Counted from the stretch's first letter, positions 16,117 through 25,141 are shown. The stretch: DNA of 38,143 bases from CAYUPI01 sp964446585 (GCA_964446585.1 CAYUPI010000054.1:1-38143); one strand, 5' to 3'. Numbers and translations: made by a program. Notes: generated from the sequence alone by a model not told the origin.

Positions 16117-16680
16117 ATGTTACAAACGAAGGCCCCTCAAATTACCAGGTATGATTATGAGGGGATGCCGCAAGGGCCGCCCTACTACCAGGTCGTCGAA
16201 GGAGACCTTATTATGTCGCCATCGCCCGAAACCTACCACCAGAGCATTGCGGGTCGCATTTACCCAATAATTCTTCGTTTCCTGGAGGGAAAACCGATTG
16301 GCGAAGTCTTTATCGCGCCGCTGGATGTGTTTCTGACCGACGTCAATATTTATCAGCCCGATGTCGTGTTCATCTCCAACCGGCGCCGATCGATGATAAC
16401 CGAGCACGGCATCGAGGGAGCGCCGGATTTAGTGATGGAGATTCTTTCGCCGGGAACTGCGCGCCTCGATAAGGGTTCAAAGCGAAAAATCTATGGGCGA
16501 ACCGGAGTTAAGGAGCTCTGGCTGGTGGATCCCGTTGCGCGGCTCATCCATGTTTATGATCTCTCGAGGAATCCCGACTCACCCGCGGTCACACATAACG
16601 AGAAGGGCGTTTTTACCACCCCGCTGCTTCCCGGCCTTCGTTTTCGGGCCAGTTCGATTTTCAAATCGCCGTTGCGCTAA
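16117..16680 (+). CDS. Uma2 family (DUF820) PD-(D/E)XK nuclease-fold protein, second copy
   Basis: A 187-residue Uma2/DUF820 protein. Visible core residues are D82 in YQPDVVFIS, E108 in LVMEILSPGT and the Lys pair in GSKRKIYGRTGVKELWLVDP. Its substrate is unknown. It is a solitary gene between hemL (divergent) and a DUF192 gene (convergent); the two stop codons share bases, with a 4-base overlap (CTAA at 16677-16680). No Shine-Dalgarno precedes the ATG. Confidence 0.88.
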   Translation: MLQTKAPQITRYDYEGMPQGPPYYQVVEGDLIMSPSPETYHQSIAGRIYPIILRFLEGKPIGEVFIAPLDVFLTDVNIYQPDVVFISNRRRSMITEHGIEGAPDLVMEILSPGTARLDKGSKRKIYGRTGVKELWLVDPVARLIHVYDLSRNPDSPAVTHNEKGVFTTPLLPGLRFRASSIFKSPLR

Positions 16681-17243
16681 CGGCCTCGGAAAAAAGTTTC
16701 CATCAGCGAACCGCGCTCGGCGCGAACTTCCATACCGGTTCTGACATTATGCCGCTCGAACCAGCCGTGCGGTGTCTCTAATACAAAGCGGATGTTGTTC
16801 GAGGCTGAAACCACGGGGATCGTATTGTAGGCCTGGAACTCGCGAATTTCCTGGATGATGCCTTCCGGATCGATGTAGGCGGCGGAAAGCGACAAGGGAC
16901 AGTTTTTCATCCAGAAGGAAGCATATTGAGTGGTCACCAGCGGGAACAACATGCCGGCGTTCTCGGCCATGTTAGTCCGGAACATCATGCCGGCGCGTTG
17001 CTGCTGGGCCGTCAGTGCCAGTTCCACAATCATTTCTTCCGGGCCGACCCAAAGCTTCATCGTCTGCAGTTTCGGTTGTGCCTGAGTTGGCTCACCCGGG
17101 TCCAGTATCGGGCTGGTCTGGAGCTCAGCAGACTTATTGCAGCCGCCACAGAGCAAGACAACCAGCGAGAAAGCCAGGATCACGAATACGTTCACCCCGC
17201 AAGGTTCTGTCAGTTGGTTCGTGATTTCAAGGCTGCACCGCAA
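16677..17243 (-). CDS. DUF192 family membrane-anchored protein
   Basis: A 188-residue protein. An N-terminal hydrophobic run (VFVILAFSLVVLLCGGC) ends in a lipobox-like cysteine, so it is probably a lipoprotein. The DUF192 domain covers about residues 60-185 and includes RAGMMFRTNMAENAGMLFPL and FWMKNCPLSLSAAYID. The family's function is unknown; it is a small beta-barrel domain often exported. The first codon is TTG at 17243; a GTG at 17195 would start just before the hydrophobic run, so the start is uncertain. It is divergent from the oxidoreductase gene, with 49 bases between the starts. Confidence 0.85.
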   Translation of the reverse strand: MRCSLEITNQLTEPCGVNVFVILAFSLVVLLCGGCNKSAELQTSPILDPGEPTQAQPKLQTMKLWVGPEEMIVELALTAQQQRAGMMFRTNMAENAGMLFPLVTTQYASFWMKNCPLSLSAAYIDPEGIIQEIREFQAYNTIPVVSASNNIRFVLETPHGWFERHNVRTGMEVRAERGSLMETFFRGR

Positions 17244-17292
17244 AACGACTTTGGCTTGAACCTTTTGTAAGCCGTCAGCAAGATTGTTTTGT

Positions 17293-18732
17293 ATGAAATC
17301 GAGGGCTACCTCTTCTTATTCGCCGCAAATCCCATTGCAGATTCGGCGAGCGCGCTTTTGGTCGCGCCGGCGCTTCTTACGGGTTGCAGGTTTCGGCGTC
17401 GCCGCAACTCCCTTCGTTTGGCCGTTGACCAATGCCCGCGGGCAGGCCCAAGCGAGCTTGCCCAATGGACGGCTGAACCATGCCTGCATTGGCGTCAACG
17501 GCATGGGCTGGGGCGACCTGCAGAATTTTAAGGAACACAAGAAAGTACAGATCGTCGCGCTGTGCGACGTCGATTCCACCAATCTCGACAAGGCGGCCAA
17601 GGTCGTTCCGGACGCGCGGCTTTACTCCGATTGGCGCGAACTGCTCCAAAAAGAGGGCGAAAAAGTTGATTCGGTAAACGTGACGGTGCCCGATCACATG
17701 CACTTCATCATCGCTTACAGCGCAATTGAAAAAGGCAAACATGTCTATTGCCAGAAACCGATGTGTCACGACGTGGCTGAGGTTCGGGCTCTCACGGAAG
17801 CGTCGATCCAGAAGGGTGTTCGGACCCAGCTTGGCACTCAGATCGCCTCAACCATTCACGATCGTACTGCCGTCACGTGGCTCAAGGAGGGGCGGATTGG
17901 GAAAGTCACTCACGCCTATCTCTGTTCGAACCGGCCGGGCGCAATCAAGGATTACCGGCTTGAAGGGCCGCGCCCGGCCACTGGTCAGGCACCGCCGGAT
18001 TCGTTGAAATGGGACCTGTGGCTCGGCACGGCGCCTGCGCGCGAATTCGCGCCCGTGATTTATCATCCCGTGAAATGGCGCGCGTGGCAGGATTTCGGCA
18101 CCGGCTGGTCCGGTGACATCGGCTGTCACATCTTCGATTCGGTGTGGAAGGGGTTGGATATGAAACCGCCGTTGACGGTCGTGGCCGAAGTGCAGGAATC
18201 GTGGAAGAATTCGTCGGCCCGCCGGAAGGACAATTGGCCACAAGGCGACCACATCACCTGGACCTTTCCCGGCAACGAGCTGACCGATGCCAAAGCCTGG
18301 ACGCTGGAGTGGTTCGATGGCGAGTACTATCCTCCCGAGGCCATTCGCAAACTCTACTCGCAGGATCTAAAGGAATATCCCGCAGAATCCTCGATGGTCA
18401 TCGGGACCAACGGCGCGCTGCTCAACCAGCTCGGCTACCCGCCGCAACTATTGCCCGAGGAGAAATTCAAGGACGTCAAGCGGTCCGACCTGCCCCCGCG
18501 CAACCATTATCATCATTTTGTCGATGCCTGCCTCAGCAGTGAAAAAACCGAGTCGCACTTTGCGCAAACCGGCCCCATGACAGAGGCCATCCTGTTGGGC
18601 ACAGTCGCCATTCGCGTTCCAGGCCAAACGCTCGAGTGGGATCATGCGCGGATGAAAGTGCGGAATCATCAAGAAGCGAACCGTTACCTCCACCGCACGT
18701 ACCGCAAGGGTTGGCGGATGGCTGACTTCTGA
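17293..18732 (+). CDS. TAT-exported Gfo/Idh/MocA family oxidoreductase
   Basis: A 479-residue NAD(P)-dependent sugar oxidoreductase. The leader contains a twin-arginine motif (SRRRFLRVAGFGVAATPFVW), so a folded, cofactor-loaded enzyme would be exported. The nucleotide-binding part has ACIGVNGMGWGDL and IVALCDVD. The catalytic EKP-type motif appears as CQKPMCHD (QKP rather than EKP), and a GDIGCHIFD block holds the likely catalytic His. The ATG at 17293 was chosen over a TTG three codons earlier. Family members oxidise sugars, for example at C3; together with the DUF1080 protein at 27189 this suggests a 3-keto-glycoside route, though the genes are 9 kb apart. Confidence 0.93.
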   Translation: MKSRATSSYSPQIPLQIRRARFWSRRRFLRVAGFGVAATPFVWPLTNARGQAQASLPNGRLNHACIGVNGMGWGDLQNFKEHKKVQIVALCDVDSTNLDKAAKVVPDARLYSDWRELLQKEGEKVDSVNVTVPDHMHFIIAYSAIEKGKHVYCQKPMCHDVAEVRALTEASIQKGVRTQLGTQIASTIHDRTAVTWLKEGRIGKVTHAYLCSNRPGAIKDYRLEGPRPATGQAPPDSLKWDLWLGTAPAREFAPVIYHPVKWRAWQDFGTGWSGDIGCHIFDSVWKGLDMKPPLTVVAEVQESWKNSSARRKDNWPQGDHITWTFPGNELTDAKAWTLEWFDGEYYPPEAIRKLYSQDLKEYPAESSMVIGTNGALLNQLGYPPQLLPEEKFKDVKRSDLPPRNHYHHFVDACLSSEKTESHFAQTGPMTEAILLGTVAIRVPGQTLEWDHARMKVRNHQEANRYLHRTYRKGWRMADF

Positions 18733-18746
18733 ACCGTTTCTCTTAT

Positions 18747-18817
18747 CGTAGCCGCCGACGTCAGTCGTTGCTTACATCTCTTCAATTATAGTGCGCCGAC
18801 TGACGTCGGCGGCTACG
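18747..18817. repeat. Perfect 21-bp inverted repeat (GTAGCCGCCGACGTCAGTCG family)
   Basis: The arms at 18747-18767 and 18797-18817 are perfect reverse complements over 21 bp, with a 29-base AT-richer loop. It fills the gap between the oxidoreductase and the MetE-like gene. With such a loop it could fold in RNA, but it has no T-tract, so it looks more like a REP-type dispersed palindrome than a terminator. Confidence 0.85.
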
Positions 18818-18826
18818 TTCCTCTAG

Positions 18827-19885
18827 ATGACCAGACTTTTTCCCGCATCGGTCGTCGGTTCTCTGCCGCGTCCGAGCTTCGTGCTCGATCTCATCAACGA
18901 CCGGCCTCCGTTGCCCCGCGAGGAATATGAGCGACGCATGCAGGCGGCGGTGAGTTATGCCGTGGCACTGCAGGAGCAAGCCGGCCTCAACGTGCTGACG
19001 GACGGTGAATGGCGGCGCAAATCCTATATCGGCGTGATCGCCGAACTAGCTCACGGATTCGAATTGGGCGCGCTGCCGGATGGCCGCCCATTCACGCTCG
19101 TGATTGAGAAGCTCGCCCAGAAAACGCCGGGCTTCATAGCCCGAGAAGTCACATTCCTCAAATCCATCACCAAACGGCTCATCAAATCGACGCTGCCTTC
19201 GCCGGCGCTGCTCGGCGAACGGATGTGGCAGGTGGATAAATCCTCCAAGGCGTATCCGAAACGCGACGATTTTGTTCGGGACTGCGTCCCGGTTCTCCGG
19301 CGCGAGTTGGAGCTTATCCGCGACGCAGGCGCGGACATTGCCCAGATCGACGACCCCCATCTCTGTCTGTTCGTGGACCCGGCGGTGCGCGCTCAATACT
19401 CGGAACCCGAGGCGGCGGCGGCTTTCGCCGTGGATATGGTCAATGAAGTCGTTTGTGGAATCACCGGCATCAAAACCGCCGTTCATCTCTGCCGTCGCGC
19501 GGGGGCGCGGGCGCGGGGAGAACAATCCCACGAGGGCGGCTACGGACCGATCATCCCGCATCTGAACCGCCTGAAAGTCCACCAGCTCACGATGGAATTC
19601 ACCGCATCGCAGGCTGGCGACATGGCGGTATTCCGCGATTTGCGCGAGGACTTGGAAATTGGCCTCGGGTGCGTGGACGTGACTCCGGGGCGCATCGACT
19701 CGCCGGAAACCATCGTTAGCCGCGTCCGACAGGCGCTCAAGCACCTCGCTCCGGAGCGTATCACGCTAAACCCGGACTGCGGATTCGCTCCCGGCTCCGG
19801 AGCGGCTGTCAGTTTGGATGAGGCCTATCGCAAGCTTTGCAACGAAGCTGCCGCTGCCCAAATCCTGCGTGAGGGTCACGCCTAG
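18827..19885 (+). CDS. MetE C-terminal-like (cobalamin-independent methionine synthase II family) protein
   Basis: A 352-residue protein with only the catalytic barrel of methionine synthase MetE; full MetE has about 750 residues. Zinc ligands are visible: H220 and C222 in AVHLCRR, E257 in TMEFTAS and C318 in LNPDCGF. It begins LFPASVVGSLPRP, typical of the family. These short core-MetE proteins transfer methyl groups from donors other than methyltetrahydrofolate, or act in demethylation, but the substrate here is unknown. The start lies 9 bases after the inverted repeat at 18747-18817 and has no clear Shine-Dalgarno. Confidence 0.85.
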   Translation: MTRLFPASVVGSLPRPSFVLDLINDRPPLPREEYERRMQAAVSYAVALQEQAGLNVLTDGEWRRKSYIGVIAELAHGFELGALPDGRPFTLVIEKLAQKTPGFIAREVTFLKSITKRLIKSTLPSPALLGERMWQVDKSSKAYPKRDDFVRDCVPVLRRELELIRDAGADIAQIDDPHLCLFVDPAVRAQYSEPEAAAAFAVDMVNEVVCGITGIKTAVHLCRRAGARARGEQSHEGGYGPIIPHLNRLKVHQLTMEFTASQAGDMAVFRDLREDLEIGLGCVDVTPGRIDSPETIVSRVRQALKHLAPERITLNPDCGFAPGSGAAVSLDEAYRKLCNEAAAAQILREGHA

Positions 19886-19910
19886 CCGCAAACAAACCTC
19901 GCGAAGCGCA

Positions 19911-19987
19911 TGGAGTGCGCCCGGCTCGCCGGCGCTTTCACGAAGGACACCAGGGCTCTAAAGAGGGAGCAAGCTCCGCGCACTCCA
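19911..19987. repeat. 77-bp element with 10-bp terminal inverted repeats
   Basis: TGGAGTGCGC (19911-19920) and GCGCACTCCA (19978-19987) are perfect terminal inverted repeats of a compact, non-coding element. It lies in the 220-base gap between convergent genes (MetE-like and epimerase-like). The remaining gap sequence to 20105 shows no gene. It resembles GGAGTGCG-type repeats that I associate with verrucomicrobial genomes (from memory, not checked). Confidence 0.65.
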
Positions 19988-20105
19988 AACGCTGCGCGAG
20001 CGTCGTTGCTTTCTCCAATTGCGATCGCGCACTTGCAGGCTGCCGCCTGGGAAATCTGCGCGAAACAATGATATACGTGGATTTGACTATCCCGTGCACG
20101 ACTCG

Positions 20106-21146
20106 TCATGGTCTGGCGGTAACTCGCAACCCGAATTTCTCCGGCGCGCTGGCAAATGACAGCACGCCCTGATCAGCCGCCACCCCGCGATACGGATCGT
20201 TGGTGATGAGAATATTGCCGTCGAGATCGAGATAGTCGCAGAGCTCCGCCAGGTGCGCCGCCCCGCTGATGAGGACGCTGGTCTCGATCATACAGCCAAT
20301 CATCGTTTTGAGACCAGCTTTGCGCGCCGCCCTCAGAGCCTCGAAGGCGGCGCTGATGCCGCCTGTCTTCACGAGCTTCACGTTGACACCGTGAAACCAT
20401 TCGACCGCCTGCTCGACGTCTTTCGCCAGGTGGTACGATTCGTCGCCGAAAATCGGCAGTGGCGAGCGTTGCTTGAGCCAAACCCAATCCTTTGCCGGCG
20501 CGGACGTCGCCAACGGTTGTTCGACATATTGGATGTGGCCGTCGGTTGCCAGCCACTCGAGCATCTCCAGCGCTTGTTCTTTCGTCCTGCATCCTTCATT
20601 GGCATCAACTCGCACCGGTTTTGACGGCGCGGCTTCCCGCAGTGCGGCCAGGTTCGCCCTGTCATCGGCGACGCCAACTTTCATTTTCAATACCGGATAT
20701 CTGTCAGCTTCCAGCACTTTTTTCCGAATCACGTCGGGTTTATCGATTCCAATCGTGAAGGATGTGCTGTGCTGGCCTTCGCGGAAACCGAGGCCGAGCG
20801 TTTCATAAATTGGCTTTTTCGCCCGCTTGCCGACGCCGTCGAGCAAAGCCAGGTTCAAGGCGCACTTGGCAGAGCGGTCGCGAGGAGAAAGCGTTTCGAG
20901 ATACTCCATACTGCCATCCACATCGCTGAAGGAAAGGCCGCGCGGATCCACTTGGCGGAAAAAGGCCTCCACGCTTTCCACGGATTCCTTGTAACGCGCA
21001 GTGGGCGCAGCCTCGCCCAGGCCGAGGGTGCCGTCGGCCCCGGTGAGTTCCGCGACCAACACCTTCGCCATCAGAGTGGCTTTGCTTCGAGCGATCGCCC
21101 AAGGGTGCGCCAATTGCAAGTCCACGCGCTTGAAGTTGAGTTTCAC
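20106..21146 (-). CDS. Dipeptide epimerase-like enolase superfamily enzyme
   Basis: A 346-residue enolase-superfamily enzyme resembling L-Ala-D/L-Glu epimerases, which epimerise dipeptides from murein recycling. Catalytic residues are K154-M-K156 and K260 (VKTGG). Metal ligands are D181 (VDANEG), E209 (YVEQP) and D235 (GDESYH). The GTG at 21146 is the best start: it begins VKLNFKRVDLQL, the usual family start. An upstream TTG at 21254 lies within repeat DNA and adds an Arg-rich leader. It is convergent with the MetE-like gene. Dipeptide specificity is inferred, not seen. Confidence 0.87.
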   Translation of the reverse strand: MKLNFKRVDLQLAHPWAIARSKATLMAKVLVAELTGADGTLGLGEAAPTARYKESVESVEAFFRQVDPRGLSFSDVDGSMEYLETLSPRDRSAKCALNLALLDGVGKRAKKPIYETLGLGFREGQHSTSFTIGIDKPDVIRKKVLEADRYPVLKMKVGVADDRANLAALREAAPSKPVRVDANEGCRTKEQALEMLEWLATDGHIQYVEQPLATSAPAKDWVWLKQRSPLPIFGDESYHLAKDVEQAVEWFHGVNVKLVKTGGISAAFEALRAARKAGLKTMIGCMIETSVLISGAAHLAELCDYLDLDGNILITNDPYRGVAADQGVLSFASAPEKFGLRVTARP

Positions 21147-21225
21147 TCGCGAAACCAAATCCCAAATGCCCGCGCGATGCAACCCTCTTGTTGCGCTGCT
21201 GCGGGATCGACGAGTGCGTCTGCCG

Positions 21226-21292
21226 TGTAGAAGACGACGTGAGGCGGAACTCAATTTTGGATTTCGGATTTTAGACTTTGGATTTTCCAGTC
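21226..21292 (+). repeat. TGTAGRAGACGACGT composite repeat, copy 1
   Basis: TGTAGAAGACGACGTGAGGC (21226-21245) is followed by a TTTTGGATTT-type tail up to about 21292. Copies lie at 23684 and 25603. It is located between the divergent epimerase and sulfatase genes. Confidence 0.7.
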
Positions 21293-21351
21293 AGCGCCTC
21301 CACATGTCGGCGGCTGCGTTGCTTGAATCCGCCTTGGCTCAAACCGCTTGG

Positions 21352-21375
21352 CCAGAAAGTCGCTTGTCTTTCTGG
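21352..21375 (+). promoter_or_regulatory. Hairpin upstream of the second sulfatase
   Basis: CCAGAAAG (21352-21359) and CTTTCTGG (21368-21375) form a perfect 8-bp stem with an 8-base loop, 28 bases before the sulfatase ATG. It may be an operator or leader hairpin; no function can be assigned. Confidence 0.3.
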
Positions 21376-21403
21376 TTAACCCTGACAGTTTCCGGCTTGT
21401 GCT

Positions 21404-22807
21404 ATGAAATCATGGTTAGTTTCCCTGCTCATGTTGACGGTGGCCGGCGGTCTTTCCGCTGCCGGAGAAGTCACGAAGCGCCCCAACTTTATCTTCATCC
21501 TCGCCGATGACCTGGGCTGGAGCGATCTCGGGTGCTACGGCCATGCACAACTCAAAACGCCGAACCTGGATCGACTGGCCAGGCAGGGAACGCTGTTTAC
21601 CCAGTTCTACGTCAACGGCTCGGTTTGTTCCCCGAGCCGTTGCGCCTTCATGACCGGCCAGTATCCCGCGCGACACAAGATACATGGTCACTATGCCGAC
21701 CATAAGGCCAACGCCGCGCGCGGGATGAACAATTGGCTGGACCCGAAAGTGCCGAACGTCGCGGCGCTGCTTCAGCGGGCCGGCTATGCGACCGCGCACT
21801 TTGGGAAATGGCACCTCGGCAACGGCGAAGGTGCCCCGCCGCCCACGGCCTACGGTTTCGATGAAGCCCGAACCGTCAATGCAAATGGGCCAACCTGGGA
21901 TGAACCGGACCTTACGTTCCGCGCCAAATCCTCGAGCGCGATCGTGGACGAAACCATCCGCTTCATCACCGCGCACAAGGACAAGCCATTTTACGTCAAT
22001 GCCTGGATGCTGATTCCCCATGCTCCACTAAATCCGCCAGAGGAGCAGATGAAGCCCTACGATTTCCTGACTCCTGTGGGTAAGAATTTTCCATTCAAGA
22101 GCGCTGCGCAGATCTTTTACAGCTCGGTGACCGATATGGACAAGCATATCGGGCGTCTGCTTCAGGCGCTCGATGACCTGGGCCTGGCGGACAACACGCT
22201 GGTGCTCTTTTCCAGCGATAATGGCCCCGAAGACATCCACGTCAGCAACGCCGGCCATAGCGGCGTCGGCAGCGCCGGTCCTTTTCGCGGCCGCAAACGA
22301 AGTCTCTACGAAGGCGGCATCCGCGTGCCTGGAATTATCCGATGGCCAGGCAAGGTGCCGTCCGGAAAAATTGACGAGACCTCAGTTGTGGCAGGCGTGG
22401 ACTGGCTGCCGACCGTCTGCAAGCTCGCCGGCATCACGCTCCCTCCCGATCACAAACTGGATGGCGAGGCCGTGAGCGATATTTTCCTTGGCCATTCCCG
22501 CGCGCGCGTCACGCCGCTCATGTGGGAATGGCGCTTCCGGATCTTCGGCGAACCGTTTCATCAGAGTCCCATGCTGGCCGTCCGCGATGGAGATTGGAAG
22601 TTGCTGCTGAATCCCGACCGCAGCCGCGTCGAGCTCTATGACGTGCCAAAGGACCTCACGCAGTTAAATAACGTCGCCGAGCATCATCCTGATGTCGTGG
22701 CGCGGTTGAGCGAGAAAGTCCTGGCCTGGCAAAAGGAGCTTCCACCCGGCCCGACCGATCATGGTGTGGGCCAAATGAGTTATCCGTGGCCCCACCCGCA
22801 GAAGTGA
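21404..22807 (+). CDS. Secreted Cys-type arylsulfatase (family S1)
   Basis: A 467-residue sulfatase with a signal peptide (MKSWLVSLLMLTVAGGLSAA). The site C75-S-P-S-R79 is the Cys-type motif for formylglycine conversion, and D35-D36 in ILADDLGW are metal ligands. The GKWHLG and FSSDNGPE blocks follow. It removes sulfate from an organic, probably glycan, substrate outside the cytoplasm. No FGE gene or anaerobic maturase is in this window, so activation must come from elsewhere. It is convergent with the DUF1326 gene 30 bases downstream. It is clearly different from the sulfatase at 242 (CSPSR versus CGPSR). Confidence 0.94.
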   Translation: MKSWLVSLLMLTVAGGLSAAGEVTKRPNFIFILADDLGWSDLGCYGHAQLKTPNLDRLARQGTLFTQFYVNGSVCSPSRCAFMTGQYPARHKIHGHYADHKANAARGMNNWLDPKVPNVAALLQRAGYATAHFGKWHLGNGEGAPPPTAYGFDEARTVNANGPTWDEPDLTFRAKSSSAIVDETIRFITAHKDKPFYVNAWMLIPHAPLNPPEEQMKPYDFLTPVGKNFPFKSAAQIFYSSVTDMDKHIGRLLQALDDLGLADNTLVLFSSDNGPEDIHVSNAGHSGVGSAGPFRGRKRSLYEGGIRVPGIIRWPGKVPSGKIDETSVVAGVDWLPTVCKLAGITLPPDHKLDGEAVSDIFLGHSRARVTPLMWEWRFRIFGEPFHQSPMLAVRDGDWKLLLNPDRSRVELYDVPKDLTQLNNVAEHHPDVVARLSEKVLAWQKELPPGPTDHGVGQMSYPWPHPQK

Positions 22808-22837
22808 CGAAGGTCGAAAGACCCGGGCTTGATTTGC

Positions 22838-23578
22838 TTACATCTTGCCCATCTTCTTGGCCATCGCCGCTTCGTGTTTTTCGTAAACTTTGTTGTCCAC
22901 CTCGAAAGTGTTGCGCATGTAATTGGAGTTTTCGTACTTCCAATCCTGGCCCGCGTCGGCGTAGGTCAGTTTCGTCGTTTGCCCCTGGAGATAGGTCTTA
23001 TGGGTCGGGTCGGCGAGCGGCGGGTTCACGACCTTCGGCGGCCCGTCGTATCCACCCTCGATCAAATGACCAGAGCAGACGGCGTAAGTGCCGACGGTGG
23101 AGATGTGTTCGCCGCCCTGGATCTGGCGGGTGATGGGCACAAAGCGATACTCGCGCGATTTGGCGGCCGGTGGGAAGAAATGCAACGACAATTCCTTCAG
23201 CGCCTCACGTTGCTCGGGAGTCGCTTTTTCGTCGATATAAACGTAATCGAAATTCCACTTCCCGAACGATTCGAACATACTCTGGTGTTCCGGGCTTTGG
23301 ACGAATTGCGCCATCGCCAGGCCCGCGAGTGGGACCTTGCCGAACTGGCCCTTGGTGATGAAGATGATTTGCGCTCCATCGCAAGTCATGCGCGTAGGCA
23401 GAGATTTGAACCAGCACGGACATGCGGCGCGGCACGAGCACGCTTCTTCAAGTTCGCCGGTGACTTTCCATGAGGTCTTCTTTTCGGCCGCGGCCGATTG
23501 ACCGGGATTGCCGAATGCGCCAATCCCGCACACGATTGCCATTGTAACAATGGATTTGCTCCAAATGATTCCACGCAT
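22838..23578 (-). CDS. Exported DUF1326 family protein
   Basis: A 246-residue protein. The ATG at 23578 has a Shine-Dalgarno AGAGG about 8 bases upstream and gives a signal peptide (MRGIIWSKSIVTMAIVCGIG ... SAAAEKK). The mature N-terminus SWKVTGELEEACSCRAACPC is the DUF1326 signature, with a CSC...CPC cysteine cluster that could bind metal or heme. The family's role is unknown. It is convergent with the second sulfatase. No promoter was picked out; a repeat word AATGACGAAT lies upstream at 23614-23623. Confidence 0.85.
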   Translation of the reverse strand: MRGIIWSKSIVTMAIVCGIGAFGNPGQSAAAEKKTSWKVTGELEEACSCRAACPCWFKSLPTRMTCDGAQIIFITKGQFGKVPLAGLAMAQFVQSPEHQSMFESFGKWNFDYVYIDEKATPEQREALKELSLHFFPPAAKSREYRFVPITRQIQGGEHISTVGTYAVCSGHLIEGGYDGPPKVVNPPLADPTHKTYLQGQTTKLTYADAGQDWKYENSNYMRNTFEVDNKVYEKHEAAMAKKMGKM

Positions 23579-23683
23579 AAGTTTTGCCTCTTGTTGAAAG
23601 GTTGCTTTTTGCCAATGACGAATGTAATCGCCCACGCTGGGCGGTCAATTCGGAAACGACTAACTCAGAGCGCTTCTCAAAAT

Positions 23684-23887
23684 TGTAGGAGCCGAAGTGA
23701 GGGCGTGTTGCCCAACTGCCGGAGCGCGGCCGTCCCCGGCCGCAGCAACGTCCGAACTGGCTGTTTCTCTCGAATTTCGGCACGACCGTCGGGCCGAGAG
23801 TCGCGCTTTCCCTGCGTTTTCGCGTTTGGGCAACACGCCCGTAAGGAGGCTCTGATCAAATTTGGATTTTGGAATTTGGATTTTTCA
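23684..23887 (+). repeat. TGTAGRAGACGACGT composite repeat, copy 2, split by a palindromic element
   Basis: The left part TGTAGGAGCCGAAGTGAG (23684-23701) and the right part GTAAGGAGGCTCTGATC plus a TTTGGATTTTGG tail (23841-23887) match successive parts of the copy at 25603-25652. Between them lies the 140-bp palindromic element. The sialidase stop codon (23885-23887) is at its very edge. Confidence 0.6.
23701..23840. repeat. 140-bp element with perfect 15-bp terminal inverted repeats
   Basis: GGGCGTGTTGCCCAA (23701-23715) and TTGGGCAACACGCCC (23826-23840) are perfect inverted repeats. An internal part (23718-23747) matches the GTAGCCG-type element at 5433-5550. It is non-coding and MITE-like, and appears inserted into the composite repeat around it, with the related words GTGAGG and GTAAGG on its two sides. 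Confidence 0.7.
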
Positions 23888-25141
23888 GTCACCCGCCATC
23901 ACCCAAGCTTCATTGAAGTGTGCGTGCTTGATCGATTTGTGAGCCGGCTGGCCGTCCGCATCTTTTCCTTCAGCCTTGTTCAGGTGATAACTATAGCTGG
24001 CGTGCAAGCTGCCGTCGCGCGCCTGAATGATGCTCGGGTAGTGGAAGGACCCGCCCGGATCCAATTCCAAATGCCGTTTCCAACGCCAGGTCCTGCCTTC
24101 GTCGTCGGAGATCTGCACGGCCAGGCTGTGCCGGCCGCGTTCGGTATCGTTGCCGATCAGCACCCAATGGCCGTTGCGCAGCGAAGTGATCTCGGCGCCC
24201 GAGCCGGGATTGGGCAATTCGCTGTCGGTGACAGGCGACCAGGTTTCCCCGCGATCGCGCGATTCGCTTTGGTGGAGCCGCTTGGGAGGCGGACCATTGT
24301 CGCGCATGAGAGTATAGAGCGAGCCGTCCCGTCGGCGGACGATGCTGGGCTGAATGTTCCCGCCCGCGATCAACGGTGTGCTCGTGTGCCACGTCTTTCC
24401 CCAATCATCCGTAATGGCCATCAGCGAGAACGAAAAGCCATCCGAATACAGCGGCACGATCAACCGTTTGCCTTCCAGGACAAAAGGGTGAGCGCGCGTC
24501 ATCCAGCCCAGCCGCCGCTCCAGTTTATCGGAGGCGCGTGAGCGCATCGCCGTGAGCCAGCCCTCCATCCGTTCCCTGGCGGCGCCGGTCAAGCCGCCGG
24601 CCGCAACGCGCGCCTCGGCCTGAGCGATGAAATTGCTGACCGCGAGCTCGAATTCGGGCCCGGGCGTCACGTGCAACACTTCGCTGACCTGCCATTTTGG
24701 TGGACCCTCGCCCTGGTAATCTGAACTGATCCGATACTTCATCAGCGCCGTCTCCCAGCGATTGGCCAGAATCGTCGGCCAGAACAACCACAGGCGCCCT
24801 TGGGGATCGATCAGGAGGCAGCAATTAGTGTCCGGGTAACCCGGCGTGTCTGCCATCGTGAAACGCCGGCTCCACGTGGCCGAGCCTTTGCGTTTTCGCG
24901 CGCCTTCGATCTTGACGTCATCCGCCGTGCGTTCACCCGAACCATGAAACCAGCAGACGATTACGTCACCTTTAGGCGTCTCGACAATGCAGGAAGCGTG
25001 GTTGTGCCAGTGTTCGAGTGGGAAAATAATTTCGGAATCGAACATTGGCTTCCCAACTGTTCCGGCCAGCGCGGCTGACACTGATGCCACACCAGCCAGC
25101 AGAAAAGCACAGACAAGACACGGCGTAATTCGATTGTTCAT
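23885..25141 (-). CDS. Exported sialidase-like (BNR/Asp-box) protein
   Basis: A 418-residue exported six-bladed-propeller protein. The signal peptide runs MNNRITPCLVCAFLLAGVAS to about residue 25. Asp-box-like motifs are seen in TDDWGKTWHTS, SRDRGETWSPV and SDDEGRTWRWK. The N-terminal part reads EIIFPLEHWHNHASCIVETP, typical of bacterial exo-alpha-sialidase-like proteins. True sialidase activity is not certain; many relatives act on other glycosides or are lyases. The last codons and stop touch a dispersed repeat. The gene is divergent from the small membrane protein at 25248. Confidence 0.82.
   Translation of the reverse strand: MNNRITPCLVCAFLLAGVASVSAALAGTVGKPMFDSEIIFPLEHWHNHASCIVETPKGDVIVCWFHGSGERTADDVKIEGARKRKGSATWSRRFTMADTPGYPDTNCCLLIDPQGRLWLFWPTILANRWETALMKYRISSDYQGEGPPKWQVSEVLHVTPGPEFELAVSNFIAQAEARVAAGGLTGAARERMEGWLTAMRSRASDKLERRLGWMTRAHPFVLEGKRLIVPLYSDGFSFSLMAITDDWGKTWHTSTPLIAGGNIQPSIVRRRDGSLYTLMRDNGPPPKRLHQSESRDRGETWSPVTDSELPNPGSGAEITSLRNGHWVLIGNDTERGRHSLAVQISDDEGRTWRWKRHLELDPGGSFHYPSIIQARDGSLHASYSYHLNKAEGKDADGQPAHKSIKHAHFNEAWVMAGD

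Noticed and set aside
9969..16680. Uma2 genes as parts of a restriction or transposon system
   Set aside because: No methylase, specificity subunit or transposase is adjacent to either copy; the family is often solitary.
21146..21254. Upstream extension of the epimerase-like gene
   Set aside because: It begins with TTG inside a dispersed repeat and encodes an Arg/Ser-rich stretch not expected in the family.
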